Below are positions 7,908-16,371 of a stretch of DNA of 64,000 nt, piece by piece; position 1 is the first letter of the stretch, and every line of letters begins with the position of its first letter. The notes beneath the pieces are model-generated. The model was not told the DNA's origin. It did no database searches and saw nothing but the letters and a program-made list of their open reading frames with translations. Both the position numbers and the translations under genes were made by a program. This DNA comes from JAFAXD01 sp963760435 (GTDB lineage: Bacteria > Pseudomonadota > Alphaproteobacteria > Rhizobiales > Xanthobacteraceae): NCBI GenBank assembly GCA_963760435.1, contig CAVXDE010000036.1:252007-316006 (forward strand). The letters are read 5' to 3'.

Positions 7908-9175
7908 GGTCTCCTTCCCGCCGAAACAGTAAAGCGTAGGCGGTAGGATGGGCGTCGCGCGCTGCGCGATGCCCACGGTTTTGGTCGGCAACTCGCCGCG
8001 GCCGGCGTGAGCTTGCGGGCCGCTGCCTTGCGCGCAGCGAGCTTGTGCAGCCCGAACGCGATCGCAAACCCGATCACCAGGGCGCCGATGGCCAGCAATG
8101 GCCGGTACCAGAGCCAGGCGAGAGCGATGATTGCCGAGCCGAGCGCGATCGTCAGCACCAGCGCCACCAGTGCGGCGCCGGCGCCCAGAACGCTGCCGAC
8201 GAACGGCACCACATCGGCGACCACGACCAGGGGGCTGAGGATGAGAACAAAGCCGAAGAACATGACCGCGGCGCCGATCACGCGCAGCACCCAGGTGAGG
8301 ACGCGGTTCTCGTCCTCGGCCGCCTTGAACATCTCCGCGGCGGACTTCACGCCTGCAACCGCCATGAGCAACTGGTCGCCGGCCTTGGTCTGGTACGCGG
8401 TGAGATCGCTTCCGGTCTGCCGGCCGATGAGGCTCGCCGGCCCGTTCGGCGCAATCGAGTAGGAGACGCGCAGATCACCGACGCCCGGATTTCCCGGGTC
8501 GGCGGCGAAGTAAAGATCGCCGTCGACGACGGTCACAGGACTTCCCACACGCGCGCGCAGCGGAGCGGCCAGCCCGGGGGCGAGCGGCAGGCGTTCATCG
8601 GCGGGCAACAGGCGCAACACCTGCTCGCCCGGATGGAACGCACCCAACGTCGCGTCGCGCGCAATGACCACATGGCCGTGGTAGCGCATGGGCGGGTTCT
8701 GGTGGCCATCCGGTTGCTTGAAACGGTTGGAATCCTCGTAGCGATCGGACCACACGCGATGATAGGTGTAGGTCTTGACCTCCTCCTCGCCGCCGCCGAG
8801 CTTGTTGCGCGTCTCGGTCTTGGACTCCTCCTTCCATTCGTACATCTCGACCTTGCGCACCAGACGCAGCGCGTTGGCGGTGACGCCGAACTCCTGATCG
8901 TTGAGCGGAGCGCGCGCATCGAGTTCGCCGCTCACATAGACGAGCTTGCCGTCGTTGGCCGGATCGATGCTGGCCGAGCCCACCTCCACCACCGCGTGGC
9001 TGCCCTCGGCGAGCGAGCGTGCCGTCGTGACGGCGCGGCCCTCGTTCCAGAACAGAAGAATAATGGCGCCGATGATCAGCACGATGCCGATCAGCACGCC
9101 CAGAATAGATTTGCCCAGGCGCGCGATCCACGATGTGGACGTCACCTGGGTGAACGTATCGCCTGGATCCGACAT
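7901..9175 (-). CDS. TMEM43 family membrane protein
   Basis: 424 residues. One N-terminal transmembrane helix (SILGVLIGIVLIIGAIILLF followed by WNEGRAV), a large extracytoplasmic domain (about residues 50-280) with TYTYHRVWSDRYEDSNRF, and a C-terminal cluster of three to four helices. The 'FWNEGRAV' motif after the first helix and 'Y.W....ES' in the soluble part are hallmarks of the TMEM43/LUMA family found in bacteria and animals; the bacterial role is unknown. The last 30 residues (after ARKLTPAAA) are basic low-complexity and overlap the start of the broken hydrolase, so the original stop was probably lost. Confidence 0.8.
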   Translation of the reverse strand: MSDPGDTFTQVTSTSWIARLGKSILGVLIGIVLIIGAIILLFWNEGRAVTTARSLAEGSHAVVEVGSASIDPANDGKLVYVSGELDARAPLNDQEFGVTANALRLVRKVEMYEWKEESKTETRNKLGGGEEEVKTYTYHRVWSDRYEDSNRFKQPDGHQNPPMRYHGHVVIARDATLGAFHPGEQVLRLLPADERLPLAPGLAAPLRARVGSPVTVVDGDLYFAADPGNPGVGDLRVSYSIAPNGPASLIGRQTGSDLTAYQTKAGDQLLMAVAGVKSAAEMFKAAEDENRVLTWVLRVIGAAVMFFGFVLILSPLVVVADVVPFVGSVLGAGAALVALVLTIALGSAIIALAWLWYRPLLAIGALVIGFAIAFGLHKLAARKAAARKLTPAAASCRPKPWASRSARRPSYRLRFTVSAGRRPC

Positions 9176-9238
9176 TCATCCCCCGAAGTGTAGTCAGAGG
9201 CCAATGTAGCCCGAGCCGGCGGATTTGTTCCAGGTCCC

Positions 9239-10150
9239 TCAGGCAAGCAGGAAGTCCAGCAGCGCGCGATTGAACGCGGCCGGGTCCTGCAGCATCGCGA
9301 AATGACTGGTGTTTGGCACGATCGCGATCCGCGCGCCGGGGATAACGGCTGCCATGTGGCGGGTGTGCTCGGGCTTGATGATCTCGTCATAGGCACCATC
9401 GGCGATCGCAGTCGGCGCTGTAATGCGCGCAAGCTTCTGGTCCGGGTAATTGGGCTCGCTGCGCCACATGGGGCTGAGTCCCTCCACCAATTGCGGCCAC
9501 TTTTCCGGATTGGGCGAAAGCTCGGCATATTCGGCGCGGCAGCGCGCCGCGTAAGCTGGGAAGACGCCTGCCCGCGCACCGCCCGGCTTCATCCCGGCGG
9601 GCGTGCTGTTGGCGCCGAAGGCGAACAGCTTGGCCACGCGATCCGGTCGGGTCATCGCCAGCTCAAGCCCGGTCACACCGCCATCGCTCCAGCCGACGAT
9701 GCTACTGGTCTGAATGTGCAGATAATCCAGCAGCGCGATGGCGTCCTGGGCAAACAAACCATAGCTGAAAGCGCGCGAGATCAGCGGACTGTGGCCATGT
9801 CCGCGGGTGTCCATGACGGTCACGGCGAACTGTTTGGACAGCTCAACAACCTGGTGTCCCCAGTAGTTGGAATTGCCCAAACCGCCATGCAACATGAGCA
9901 CCGGCGGGCCGGTCTCGCCGAATTGCGCGAAATAGATTTCGGCACCATTGATAGACACAGTCTCGCTGCGGCGCGGCGCCGGCAGCTTGGGGGTCGGCGG
10001 CAGCGTCAGCCAGGCCGGGGCCGTGTTCTTCGCCCGCGCCGGGTTGGTCAGTCCGGCTGTGCCAAGCAGGACCAGAACTTGCAGTGCTCGGCGGCGGGTC
10101 CAGGACTGCTGCGATTGGACGCCCCAACGCCCGAGCGGGCTTGTCACCAC
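9239..10150 (-). CDS. exported alpha/beta hydrolase
   Basis: About 300 residues with a twin-arginine-like leader (WTRRRALQVLVLLGTAGL, cleavage near NPARA). The fold signatures are complete: oxyanion loop LHGGLGNSNYWG, nucleophile elbow GWSDGG, an acid in ITAPTAIADGAYDEI and the catalytic His in NTSHFAML. This suggests a periplasmic esterase or epoxide-hydrolase/haloperoxidase-like enzyme; substrate unknown. The start is uncertain: two GTG codons at 10150 and 10147 precede the leader without a clear ribosome site, and the frame also extends to a TTG that overlaps the divergent ABC gene. Confidence 0.7.
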   Translation of the reverse strand: MVTSPLGRWGVQSQQSWTRRRALQVLVLLGTAGLTNPARAKNTAPAWLTLPPTPKLPAPRRSETVSINGAEIYFAQFGETGPPVLMLHGGLGNSNYWGHQVVELSKQFAVTVMDTRGHGHSPLISRAFSYGLFAQDAIALLDYLHIQTSSIVGWSDGGVTGLELAMTRPDRVAKLFAFGANSTPAGMKPGGARAGVFPAYAARCRAEYAELSPNPEKWPQLVEGLSPMWRSEPNYPDQKLARITAPTAIADGAYDEIIKPEHTRHMAAVIPGARIAIVPNTSHFAMLQDPAAFNRALLDFLLA

Positions 10151-10200
10151 GCCGTGATACGTGCTTGGGCTTATTGGCGCGTTTATGGGGGCCAAAGCGA

Positions 10201-10957
10201 ATGCAACCAATCGTTCAGGTTGAGGACGTCCACAAATCGTTCGACAAGACCCCGATCCTGAAAGGTGTCAGCTTCAAGATCGAGGAAGGCGACCTCGTCT
10301 CGCTCATTGGTCCGTCGGGATGCGGTAAGTCAACCCTGCTGCGCTGCCTCAACGGCCTCGAAGTGCTGGAACTCAGGGCGGGTCGAGATCTGCGGCGTCG
10401 CCATGGAGCGCAAGCCAAGCACGCCTGCCGGGCCGCTCGCCGACGTGGCCCACAAGTTGCGCCGCAACGTCGGCATGGTGTTCCAGAGCTTCAACCTGTT
10501 CCCGCACAAGACGTTGATCCAGAACGTCATGCTGGCCCCCATGGTGGTGAAGGGTATTGCCCGCGACGAAGCGGCCGGATTGGCCGAAAAACTGCTCAAG
10601 AAGGTGGGCCTCGGCGAGCAAGTCGACCGCTATCCGCTCAACCTCTCGGGCGGCCAGCAGCAGCGCGGCGCGATTGCCCGCGCCTTGGCGATGGCGCCAA
10701 AGGTGATGCTCTACGACGAGCCGACGTCGGCGCTCGATCCGATCGTGGTCGACGAGGTGCTCGACGTCATGAAGGAGCTCGACCGCGAGGGAATGACGCA
10801 GATCGTGGTGACGCACGAGATGCGGTTTGCCCGCGACGCCTCCGACTACATCGTCTTCATGGATAAAGGCGAGATCATCGAGATTTCCGATGAAGACGAG
10901 ATCTTTCAAAATCCGAAAGATCCGCGCACGCGCCAGTTCCTGCACCGCTTCCTCTGA
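10201..10957 (+). CDS. polar amino-acid ABC transporter ATPase, frameshifted
   Basis: ATP-binding subunit of the GlnQ/HisP class. The ATG at 10201 gives MQPIVQVEDVHKSFDKTPIL and Walker A GPSGCGKSTLLR. At 10369-10374 the sequence reads GAACTC where GACTC restores the conserved 'LEVLDSGRVEI'. After this one-base insertion the protein continues with the Q-loop VGMVFQSFNLFPH, signature LSGGQQQR, Walker B VMLYDEPTSALDP and the H-loop VVTHEMRFA to residue about 250. All catalytic motifs survive on the two halves. It overlaps the next gene by one base, so both subunits are translationally coupled. Confidence 0.85.
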
Positions 10958-12501
10958 TGAGGTTCCCCCTCATGACGCGCCTCGCTCTTATCTTTGTCCT
11001 GCTGATCTCGTCCGTTATCACGGCTTTCGCACAACCGGTTCAAACCACGCCCGCCGGCGCCCTACCGCAGCTGCGCTATGGCGGCGCGCTCAGCAGCGGC
11101 GCGCCATACACGTTCCGCGATCCGGGTGATCCCAACAAGATCATCGGGTTCGAGGTCGATATCATGAACACATTGGCTGAGCGGCTCGGCTACCGTCCGG
11201 TATTCGTCAACAATGATTGGGCAAGCCTGATCCCGGGCCTCGATACTGGGCTTTACGACCTCGTCATCAACGGATTGGAGATCACATCCGCCCATCAGGC
11301 CGCGGCCGATTTCTCGATCCCCTACTACATCACGTTTGGCCAGATCGTGATCCGGCGCGGCGACCCGCCGCTCGATAACCTGGCCGCCCTCAAGGGCAAA
11401 CGCGTCGGCACCTTGCAGGCGAGCCAGATGGAATACGTCCTGCGCGCCGCCGGAAATATCGACGTGCGCGTCTATGACGAAGAGATCGACGTCTACTCGG
11501 ATCTCAAGCTGGGGCGCATCGACGCCAGCGTCATGGATTTCCCGATCGCGGTCTATTACGCCAAGCCCGACCGCGCGCTCGAGTTCACCGGCGATCCGAT
11601 CGGACGCATCGAATACGGGATCGCGTTGAAGAAAGGCGCGCATCCCGACCTCCTCGCCAACATCAATTCGGCGCTGTCCACCATGCTCGCCGATGGGACC
11701 ATGCATCGCATTCTCGACCGCTGGGCGCTGTGGACGCAGATGATGGCGCAGGCCACCGGGGACGCGCGCTCGATGCTGGCGCAGCCGATCGATTATGATC
11801 GCTTTGTCGAGGCGACCGAACCGACCACGTGGCGCGGCCAGCTCGAGCGTTACATGCGTTTCCTGCCGCAGCTGGGCTGGGCTGCCGTTGCGACCGTGCA
11901 GATCTCGGTCCTGTCGATGGTACTGGCGGTCGCGTTCGGCGTGGTGCTGGCGCTGTGCCGGGTCTATGGCGGCGTCGTGCTCGATCGCATCGCGCAAGTC
12001 TATATCGAGGCCATCCGCGGCACGCCGCTGCTGATACAGCTTCTGTTCATCTACTACGGGCTGCCCAAGATCGGCCTCCAACTCGACCCCTATGTGGCGG
12101 GCGTGCTGGCGCTCGGGCTCAACTACGCGGCCTACGAGGCCGAGAACTATCGGGCCGGCTTGCTGGCGATCCCGCGCCATCAAATGGAAGCCGCCATCGC
12201 GCTCAACATGACCGAGCGGCAGTCGCTGCGCTACGTGGTGATCCCGCAAGCGGCGCGCATCGTCGTGCCGCCGACCACCAATGACTTCATTTCGCTGCTC
12301 AAGGATTCCTCGCTCGTCTCGGTTATCTCCTTGGTGGAACTGACCAAGACCTATGAGCTGCTCTCGACCACCTACTACGATTATTTCGGTACCGGCCTCC
12401 TGGTCGGCGCCATCTACTTGCTGCTCGGGTTGCCGTTCGTGCGCCTGGCCCGCTGGGCCGAGCGCCACCTCAGCCGCGGCATGACCCGCGCCTCATCTTG
12501 A
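10957..12501 (+). CDS. fused amino-acid ABC binding protein-permease
   Basis: 514 residues. A signal peptide (LALIFVLLISSVITAFA) leads to an SBP_bac_3 domain up to about residue 265 (LRYGGALSSGAPYTFRDPGD, IIGFEVDIMNTLAERLG, DLVINGLEITSAHQAAADFS). A HisM/GlnP permease domain follows from about residue 290 with several helices and the EAA loop (MEAAIALNMTERQSLRYVVI followed by PQA). Binding protein and permease on one chain means the receptor is tethered to the pore. Fused GlnP-like proteins are known in Firmicutes and sporadically elsewhere. With the upstream ATPase it makes a complete two-gene importer; an amino-acid substrate is inferred from family only. Confidence 0.9.
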   Translation: MRFPLMTRLALIFVLLISSVITAFAQPVQTTPAGALPQLRYGGALSSGAPYTFRDPGDPNKIIGFEVDIMNTLAERLGYRPVFVNNDWASLIPGLDTGLYDLVINGLEITSAHQAAADFSIPYYITFGQIVIRRGDPPLDNLAALKGKRVGTLQASQMEYVLRAAGNIDVRVYDEEIDVYSDLKLGRIDASVMDFPIAVYYAKPDRALEFTGDPIGRIEYGIALKKGAHPDLLANINSALSTMLADGTMHRILDRWALWTQMMAQATGDARSMLAQPIDYDRFVEATEPTTWRGQLERYMRFLPQLGWAAVATVQISVLSMVLAVAFGVVLALCRVYGGVVLDRIAQVYIEAIRGTPLLIQLLFIYYGLPKIGLQLDPYVAGVLALGLNYAAYEAENYRAGLLAIPRHQMEAAIALNMTERQSLRYVVIPQAARIVVPPTTNDFISLLKDSSLVSVISLVELTKTYELLSTTYYDYFGTGLLVGAIYLLLGLPFVRLARWAERHLSRGMTRASS

Positions 12502-12675
12502 TCGAAATGTGACGGGACGACCCGGTTTTCGGGCGTCTCAAACGACGTACCGGCTGCGTCATGCCCCTCACGTCCAAGCCGGCACCCACCAATCCGGCCT
12601 TGAAGTACCGAAATTATCCAAATCGGGTATGCGGCTGCCGCCGACGCAAGTCTAGTGCCCCAGGTTGAAAGTCCT

Positions 12676-12704
12676 AAGACACCCAATCGAAACCTCCGTA
12701 TAAT
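12676..12704 (+). promoter_or_regulatory. predicted promoter for the small RNA
   Basis: AAGACA at 12676-12681 and TATAAT at 12699-12704 are separated by 17 bases, placing the start of transcription near 12711. The -10 is perfect and the -35 matches four of six positions. A -10 of this quality is unusual in such GC-rich DNA. Confidence 0.5.
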
Positions 12705-12710
12705 TGCCCC

Positions 12711-12825
12711 GGCAGGCCCCGAGTGAGATTATGCGGTTACCCCGTTGGCGCTGGGTCCCCCTCACCCTCCAGTCCCAGCGCCCCTGTTCCAAAAGCCCCG
12801 CCCCACCCTCGGCGGGGCTTTTGAT
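12711..12825 (+). ncRNA. candidate small RNA with anti-Shine-Dalgarno loops
   Basis: About 113 nt between a predicted promoter and a strong terminator, with no open frame. A perfect 9-bp hairpin (GGCGCTGGG at 12747-12755 pairing with CCCAGCGCC at 12774-12782) exposes an 18-nt loop containing CACCCTCC. The terminator hairpin at 12791-12822 exposes CACCCTC in its loop. The same C-rich, SD-complementary element in two loops recalls the 'cuckoo'/alpha-r14 class of alphaproteobacterial sRNAs with CCUCC loops. The class assignment is inference; the hairpins and the repeated loop motif are directly visible. Confidence 0.55.
12791..12822. terminator. strong intrinsic terminator, bidirectional
   Basis: A perfect 12-bp inverted repeat: AAAAGCCCCGCC, an 8-base loop, then GGCGGGGCTTTT. 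It carries U-runs in both directions. It ends the candidate sRNA on the plus strand and also lies just downstream of the minus-strand HD-GYP gene. Confidence 0.85.
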
Positions 12826-12888
12826 TTGTGGGGCGTATGATACCGCTTGGCTAAGGTCGGTGCGCTAGACGGGCTACGGCGGCTTTTT

Positions 12889-15282
12889 TCATGCATGCTG
12901 GGCAGTTTCGTGCGCTGACGAGGGCACGCTCGGCAGCGGCTCCTCAAAGGTGAACCGTTGGCGTCGGAATAAATCGAGGCAGGCGTCAACCGCAGCCGGA
13001 TCAAACAAGCGGCCCTTGCCTTCCTCGATTTCGGCCAAGGCGCGCTCGAGACCGAGTGCTGCCCGGTACGGGCGATGCGACATCATCGCTTCTGCGACGT
13101 CAGCCACGGCCAGGATTTTGGCTCCTGGCAAAATTGCCTCGGAGCACAGGCCGTTCGGATAGCCTGACCCGTCCAGCCGTTCGTGGTGCTGCAGGATCAT
13201 GTCGGCCACAGGCCACGGGAAATCGATTCCCTTGACGATGTCATAGCCCGCTTGCACGTGCGATTTGATCAACTCAAATTCAATCAGCGTCAGCTTGCCC
13301 GGTTTGCTCAAAATATCGGAAGGGACGCGGATCTTGCCGATGTCGTGAATGACGCTGGCAAAGAAGATGCCTTGGACCTCGTGCTCGGGGATCCGCAGCT
13401 CGCGCGCAATCGCACTCGCAAGCACCGAGACCCGGTGCTGATGACCCGCTGTGTAGGGGTCGCGGCTCTCCACGGTGGTTGCGAGTGCGGTCACGGTCGC
13501 ACTCAGGCTTCGCTGCAACCGCTCGACCGCAGCCTCACGCTCTTTGCGATCGCGCAGCGCAGTCAGACCGTAGGTCAGTCTGCCGGCCAACTCCTCCAGA
13601 AGCTCCACCTCCTCCGGCTGAAATGCGTCAGGCTCTCGGGAATATATCGCCAGAATGCCGCGGAACTTTGCGCTGTCTCCCAGGGGCAAGGCAATGTTTG
13701 ATGCAAGCCCATGTTCCAACGCCGGCTTTCGCCATGGGCCCATGGATGCGTCACGGCCAAAATTGCGATTGATCTGCGTCCTCCCCGTCTTGATCGCAAT
13801 TCCGCCGGGCCCGGACCCCTTTTCGTCATCAGCCCAGGTCACGGAAATCTTACTGAGGTAACCCGGTTCAGAACCCGCATAGGCGATGGGGCGCACCGAT
13901 TTCGCAGCGTCGTTCTGCGCAGCGGCAATGCAGGCCAGCGGGTAACTGCTGTTTTCGACAATCACGCGGCACATGTCATTGACCAGCTGCTGCTCGTCAG
14001 TCGCCTGGACAAGGACAGCGTCGGCAGTGCTCAGCAGGCGCAGCGCGCGGTTCACTTGGCGCAACGTTCCTTCGTTGCGCTTGCGTTCGGTGATATCCTG
14101 ACTGACACCGAACGCACGCACAGTTCGGCCTGTTGCATCCTTCACCACAGAAATACGCAACGCGACGTAGCCGATCGCACCGTCCGCACAAATGATACGG
14201 TGCTCAAGCTCGCTGATATAATTGCAGTCGTTCGTTGCAATTGACGCCTGTATTTCCCGCGCCACGAGGCTGATCTCATCGGGATAGACGAAGCGCCGCG
14301 CGTATTCTGCGGAGCTCATGGTGTAGCCACCGACCTGCTCCGCCGTGGTATGGAAGATGCGATAGAAGTTGTCGTTGAATATGAACTGATCCCTGGCGAC
14401 ATCGTATTCCCAGTGGGCAGCACGCGCGATCGCCAGCGCGTTGGACAGCTGCGCCTCGCTCAGACGCAGACTGGCCTCCACGCGCTTTTGCTCGGTAACG
14501 TCGATGATCACCCCGATTACCGCGGGACGACCGAGGAAAAACGCGAGCGCGCCCTGCGCGAGCACATCGGCGTGCGTGCCGTCCTTGCGCTTCATGCCGA
14601 ACGCGAGCGTGCCGGGCAGCTCAGCGCCGCTCAAACGTGCTGTGGCAGAGTGGCGGACCCGTTCTCTGTCGGCATCGGCGACGAAATCCGTAAATGGCCG
14701 CCCGATCACCTCGGCCGGCGCGTAACCGAACATCGCGGCAAAGCGCGGGTTCACGTAGGCAAGCACGCCGTCCGAAGCGATCATGTAGATCCCGGCAATC
14801 TCCTGCTCAACTACGGCGCGGAACTGCCCTTCCTCTTCGCCCATCTGGCGCTCGGCCTGCTTTTGTGCCGTGATATCCCGGTCAGCGCCCAGGTAACCGG
14901 TGAGCCTACCGTCGCGGGCAAAAACGGGAACACCGCTGCTTTCAAGCAGGAGCTTTTGGCCGCTTCTACTGATGACTGCGTTTTCCAGGCGAGCGAAGGG
15001 CTTGCGTTGCTGTACGATAGCTTCAAAAGCGGCTCGCGCGGCAGTGGGCATAAGATCGAAATAGGGCTTCCCGATCAGTTCTTCTGTCTCGTAGCCCAGG
15101 ACGTCGTGCGCACGCGGACCGATATGGGTGTAGGCGCCGCTTGTATCGACCTCCCAGATCCAATCAGCGAAAGTTTCAGCGAGAGAGCGAAACTTGCCCC
15201 CGCCCTTCGCTAGGTTCGCCAGATCCGTTTCGGATGGAGTGTCGCCATCCGGACAGGATCCCTGCGGTTGCTGTTGGATCAT
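12889..15282 (-). CDS. PAS-PAS-PAS-GAF-HD-GYP protein (c-di-GMP phosphodiesterase)
   Basis: 797 residues. Three PAS domains (about 25-145, 150-270 and 280-405; each ends with a PAC-like 'DITAQK/DVTEQK/DITERK'), a GAF domain (about 430-570) and a C-terminal HD-GYP domain (about 600-780). The catalytic signatures are intact: HDIGKIRVPSDILSKPGKL, HHERLDGSGYPNGL and ADVAEAMMSHRPYR. HD-GYP proteins hydrolyse cyclic di-GMP. The stacked sensory domains and absence of membrane segments suggest a soluble sensor for redox, light or small ligands. A GGDEF cyclase of the opposite activity lies at 24629-25537. Confidence 0.9.
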   Translation of the reverse strand: MIQQQPQGSCPDGDTPSETDLANLAKGGGKFRSLAETFADWIWEVDTSGAYTHIGPRAHDVLGYETEELIGKPYFDLMPTAARAAFEAIVQQRKPFARLENAVISRSGQKLLLESSGVPVFARDGRLTGYLGADRDITAQKQAERQMGEEEGQFRAVVEQEIAGIYMIASDGVLAYVNPRFAAMFGYAPAEVIGRPFTDFVADADRERVRHSATARLSGAELPGTLAFGMKRKDGTHADVLAQGALAFFLGRPAVIGVIIDVTEQKRVEASLRLSEAQLSNALAIARAAHWEYDVARDQFIFNDNFYRIFHTTAEQVGGYTMSSAEYARRFVYPDEISLVAREIQASIATNDCNYISELEHRIICADGAIGYVALRISVVKDATGRTVRAFGVSQDITERKRNEGTLRQVNRALRLLSTADAVLVQATDEQQLVNDMCRVIVENSSYPLACIAAAQNDAAKSVRPIAYAGSEPGYLSKISVTWADDEKGSGPGGIAIKTGRTQINRNFGRDASMGPWRKPALEHGLASNIALPLGDSAKFRGILAIYSREPDAFQPEEVELLEELAGRLTYGLTALRDRKEREAAVERLQRSLSATVTALATTVESRDPYTAGHQHRVSVLASAIARELRIPEHEVQGIFFASVIHDIGKIRVPSDILSKPGKLTLIEFELIKSHVQAGYDIVKGIDFPWPVADMILQHHERLDGSGYPNGLCSEAILPGAKILAVADVAEAMMSHRPYRAALGLERALAEIEEGKGRLFDPAAVDACLDLFRRQRFTFEEPLPSVPSSAHETAQHA

Positions 15283-15417
15283 TCATGTTCAATGCACGCC
15301 CGACCGCAAATACCTTTGACCGAGATCAAACGTGCCGGATCACCGCCCCGTTGCGAACCCCAGCGCGGGCAATCGCCGCTCATCGCGACGACCGCCCAAT
15401 GCCAGACCCGTGGGTGA

Positions 15418-16218
15418 TCAGAACTTATAGCTGGCCGCGACGCGGGCAACCTGCACGTTGTAATTTGACCAGCCGTAGTTCAGAGTTTGCGTGCCGCCGA
15501 CTTGAACCGGGAGCACGGATCCGGTCAGAGAGATGTTGTTGTTGAGATTGTAGTAGAGGTATTCCGCCCGGATCATGATATTCGGCGTTGCCATCCATTC
15601 GGCGCCGCCGCCCAGAACCCACCCCGCCTTGGTGGTCGTCGCTGCGACCTGGCTGGTGACCTGCGAACCCAAGAACGGCACCATCGCCTGTCCATTGTAT
15701 TCGACGTTGGCCCACGCGGCACCGCCGGTGAAATAGAACAACGTGTTGTTCCAGCCGACGTAGCCGATTCGCGCGCGGGCGCTCGAAAGCCATTGCGTGT
15801 TTGCGCTCATTGACGCCGAGCTGCCCGCCCTGGCGGTACCGCCGTTGAACGTCAATGGCGCGAGCGTGCGATGGTCGGCGAGCGACGCCCAGGAGAAGTC
15901 ACCCTCAACGCCGAGCAGCCAAGCCGGCGCGAATTGCCAGTTGTAACCGGCCTGCAGTCCGCCCACGCCGCCGAGGTTTCCGGTTCCGGTCAGGGTCTGC
16001 GGATCAAACACGAGGAGTGCCGCACGATCGGCGAACGACCAATTCGGCGCGGACTGCCAGGCGGCTCCGCCGTGCACGCCGATATAGAGGCCAGTCCAGG
16101 TCGAAGCGACGGCCGGCGGGCCGGCAAGTGCTTTTACGGCCATGTCGGCAGCCGCAGCGATTTGCGTCAAGGCAAAAACGGATGCTCCACTGAGGAGCGT
16201 GACAGCGAGACGTCTCAT
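15418..16218 (-). CDS. outer-membrane beta-barrel protein, Omp31/OmpA-like porin family
   Basis: 266 residues with a signal peptide (LAVTLLSGASVFALTQIAAA, cleavage near AAADM). The mature part is alternating beta strands: WTGLYIGVHGGAAWQSAPNW, VGGLQAGYNWQFAPAWLLGV, then EGDFSWASL. It ends VARVAASYKF with the C-terminal Phe that signals insertion by BamA. 'WTGxYxGxxxG' is typical of the rhizobial/brucella outer-membrane porin-like family. Transcribed alone. Confidence 0.85.
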   Translation of the reverse strand: MRRLAVTLLSGASVFALTQIAAAADMAVKALAGPPAVASTWTGLYIGVHGGAAWQSAPNWSFADRAALLVFDPQTLTGTGNLGGVGGLQAGYNWQFAPAWLLGVEGDFSWASLADHRTLAPLTFNGGTARAGSSASMSANTQWLSSARARIGYVGWNNTLFYFTGGAAWANVEYNGQAMVPFLGSQVTSQVAATTTKAGWVLGGGAEWMATPNIMIRAEYLYYNLNNNISLTGSVLPVQVGGTQTLNYGWSNYNVQVARVAASYKF

Positions 16219-16371
16219 TGTAATTCCCCACCTGTGATGTCGGGTATCGGGATAGTATGACCTCGCCCGGTATCATAGGGCGAACCGCGCTGCGCCCGCT
16301 GAATCAACAGCCATTGTGACGTTTGCGTAACACCGAGCAGACATGCCTTGACTTCAGTCGCAAGGACGCAG

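Noticed and set aside
8045..9193. A 382-codon plus-strand frame opposite the TMEM43 gene.
   Set aside because: It is the antisense of a high-GC gene, with His/Gln/Arg-rich, repeat-free sequence and no family motif; the minus strand carries clear TMEM43 motifs.
11062..12468. A 468-codon minus-strand frame opposite the fused ABC protein.
   Set aside because: Composition is typical antisense of GC-rich coding DNA and the plus strand is an unmistakable binding protein-permease.
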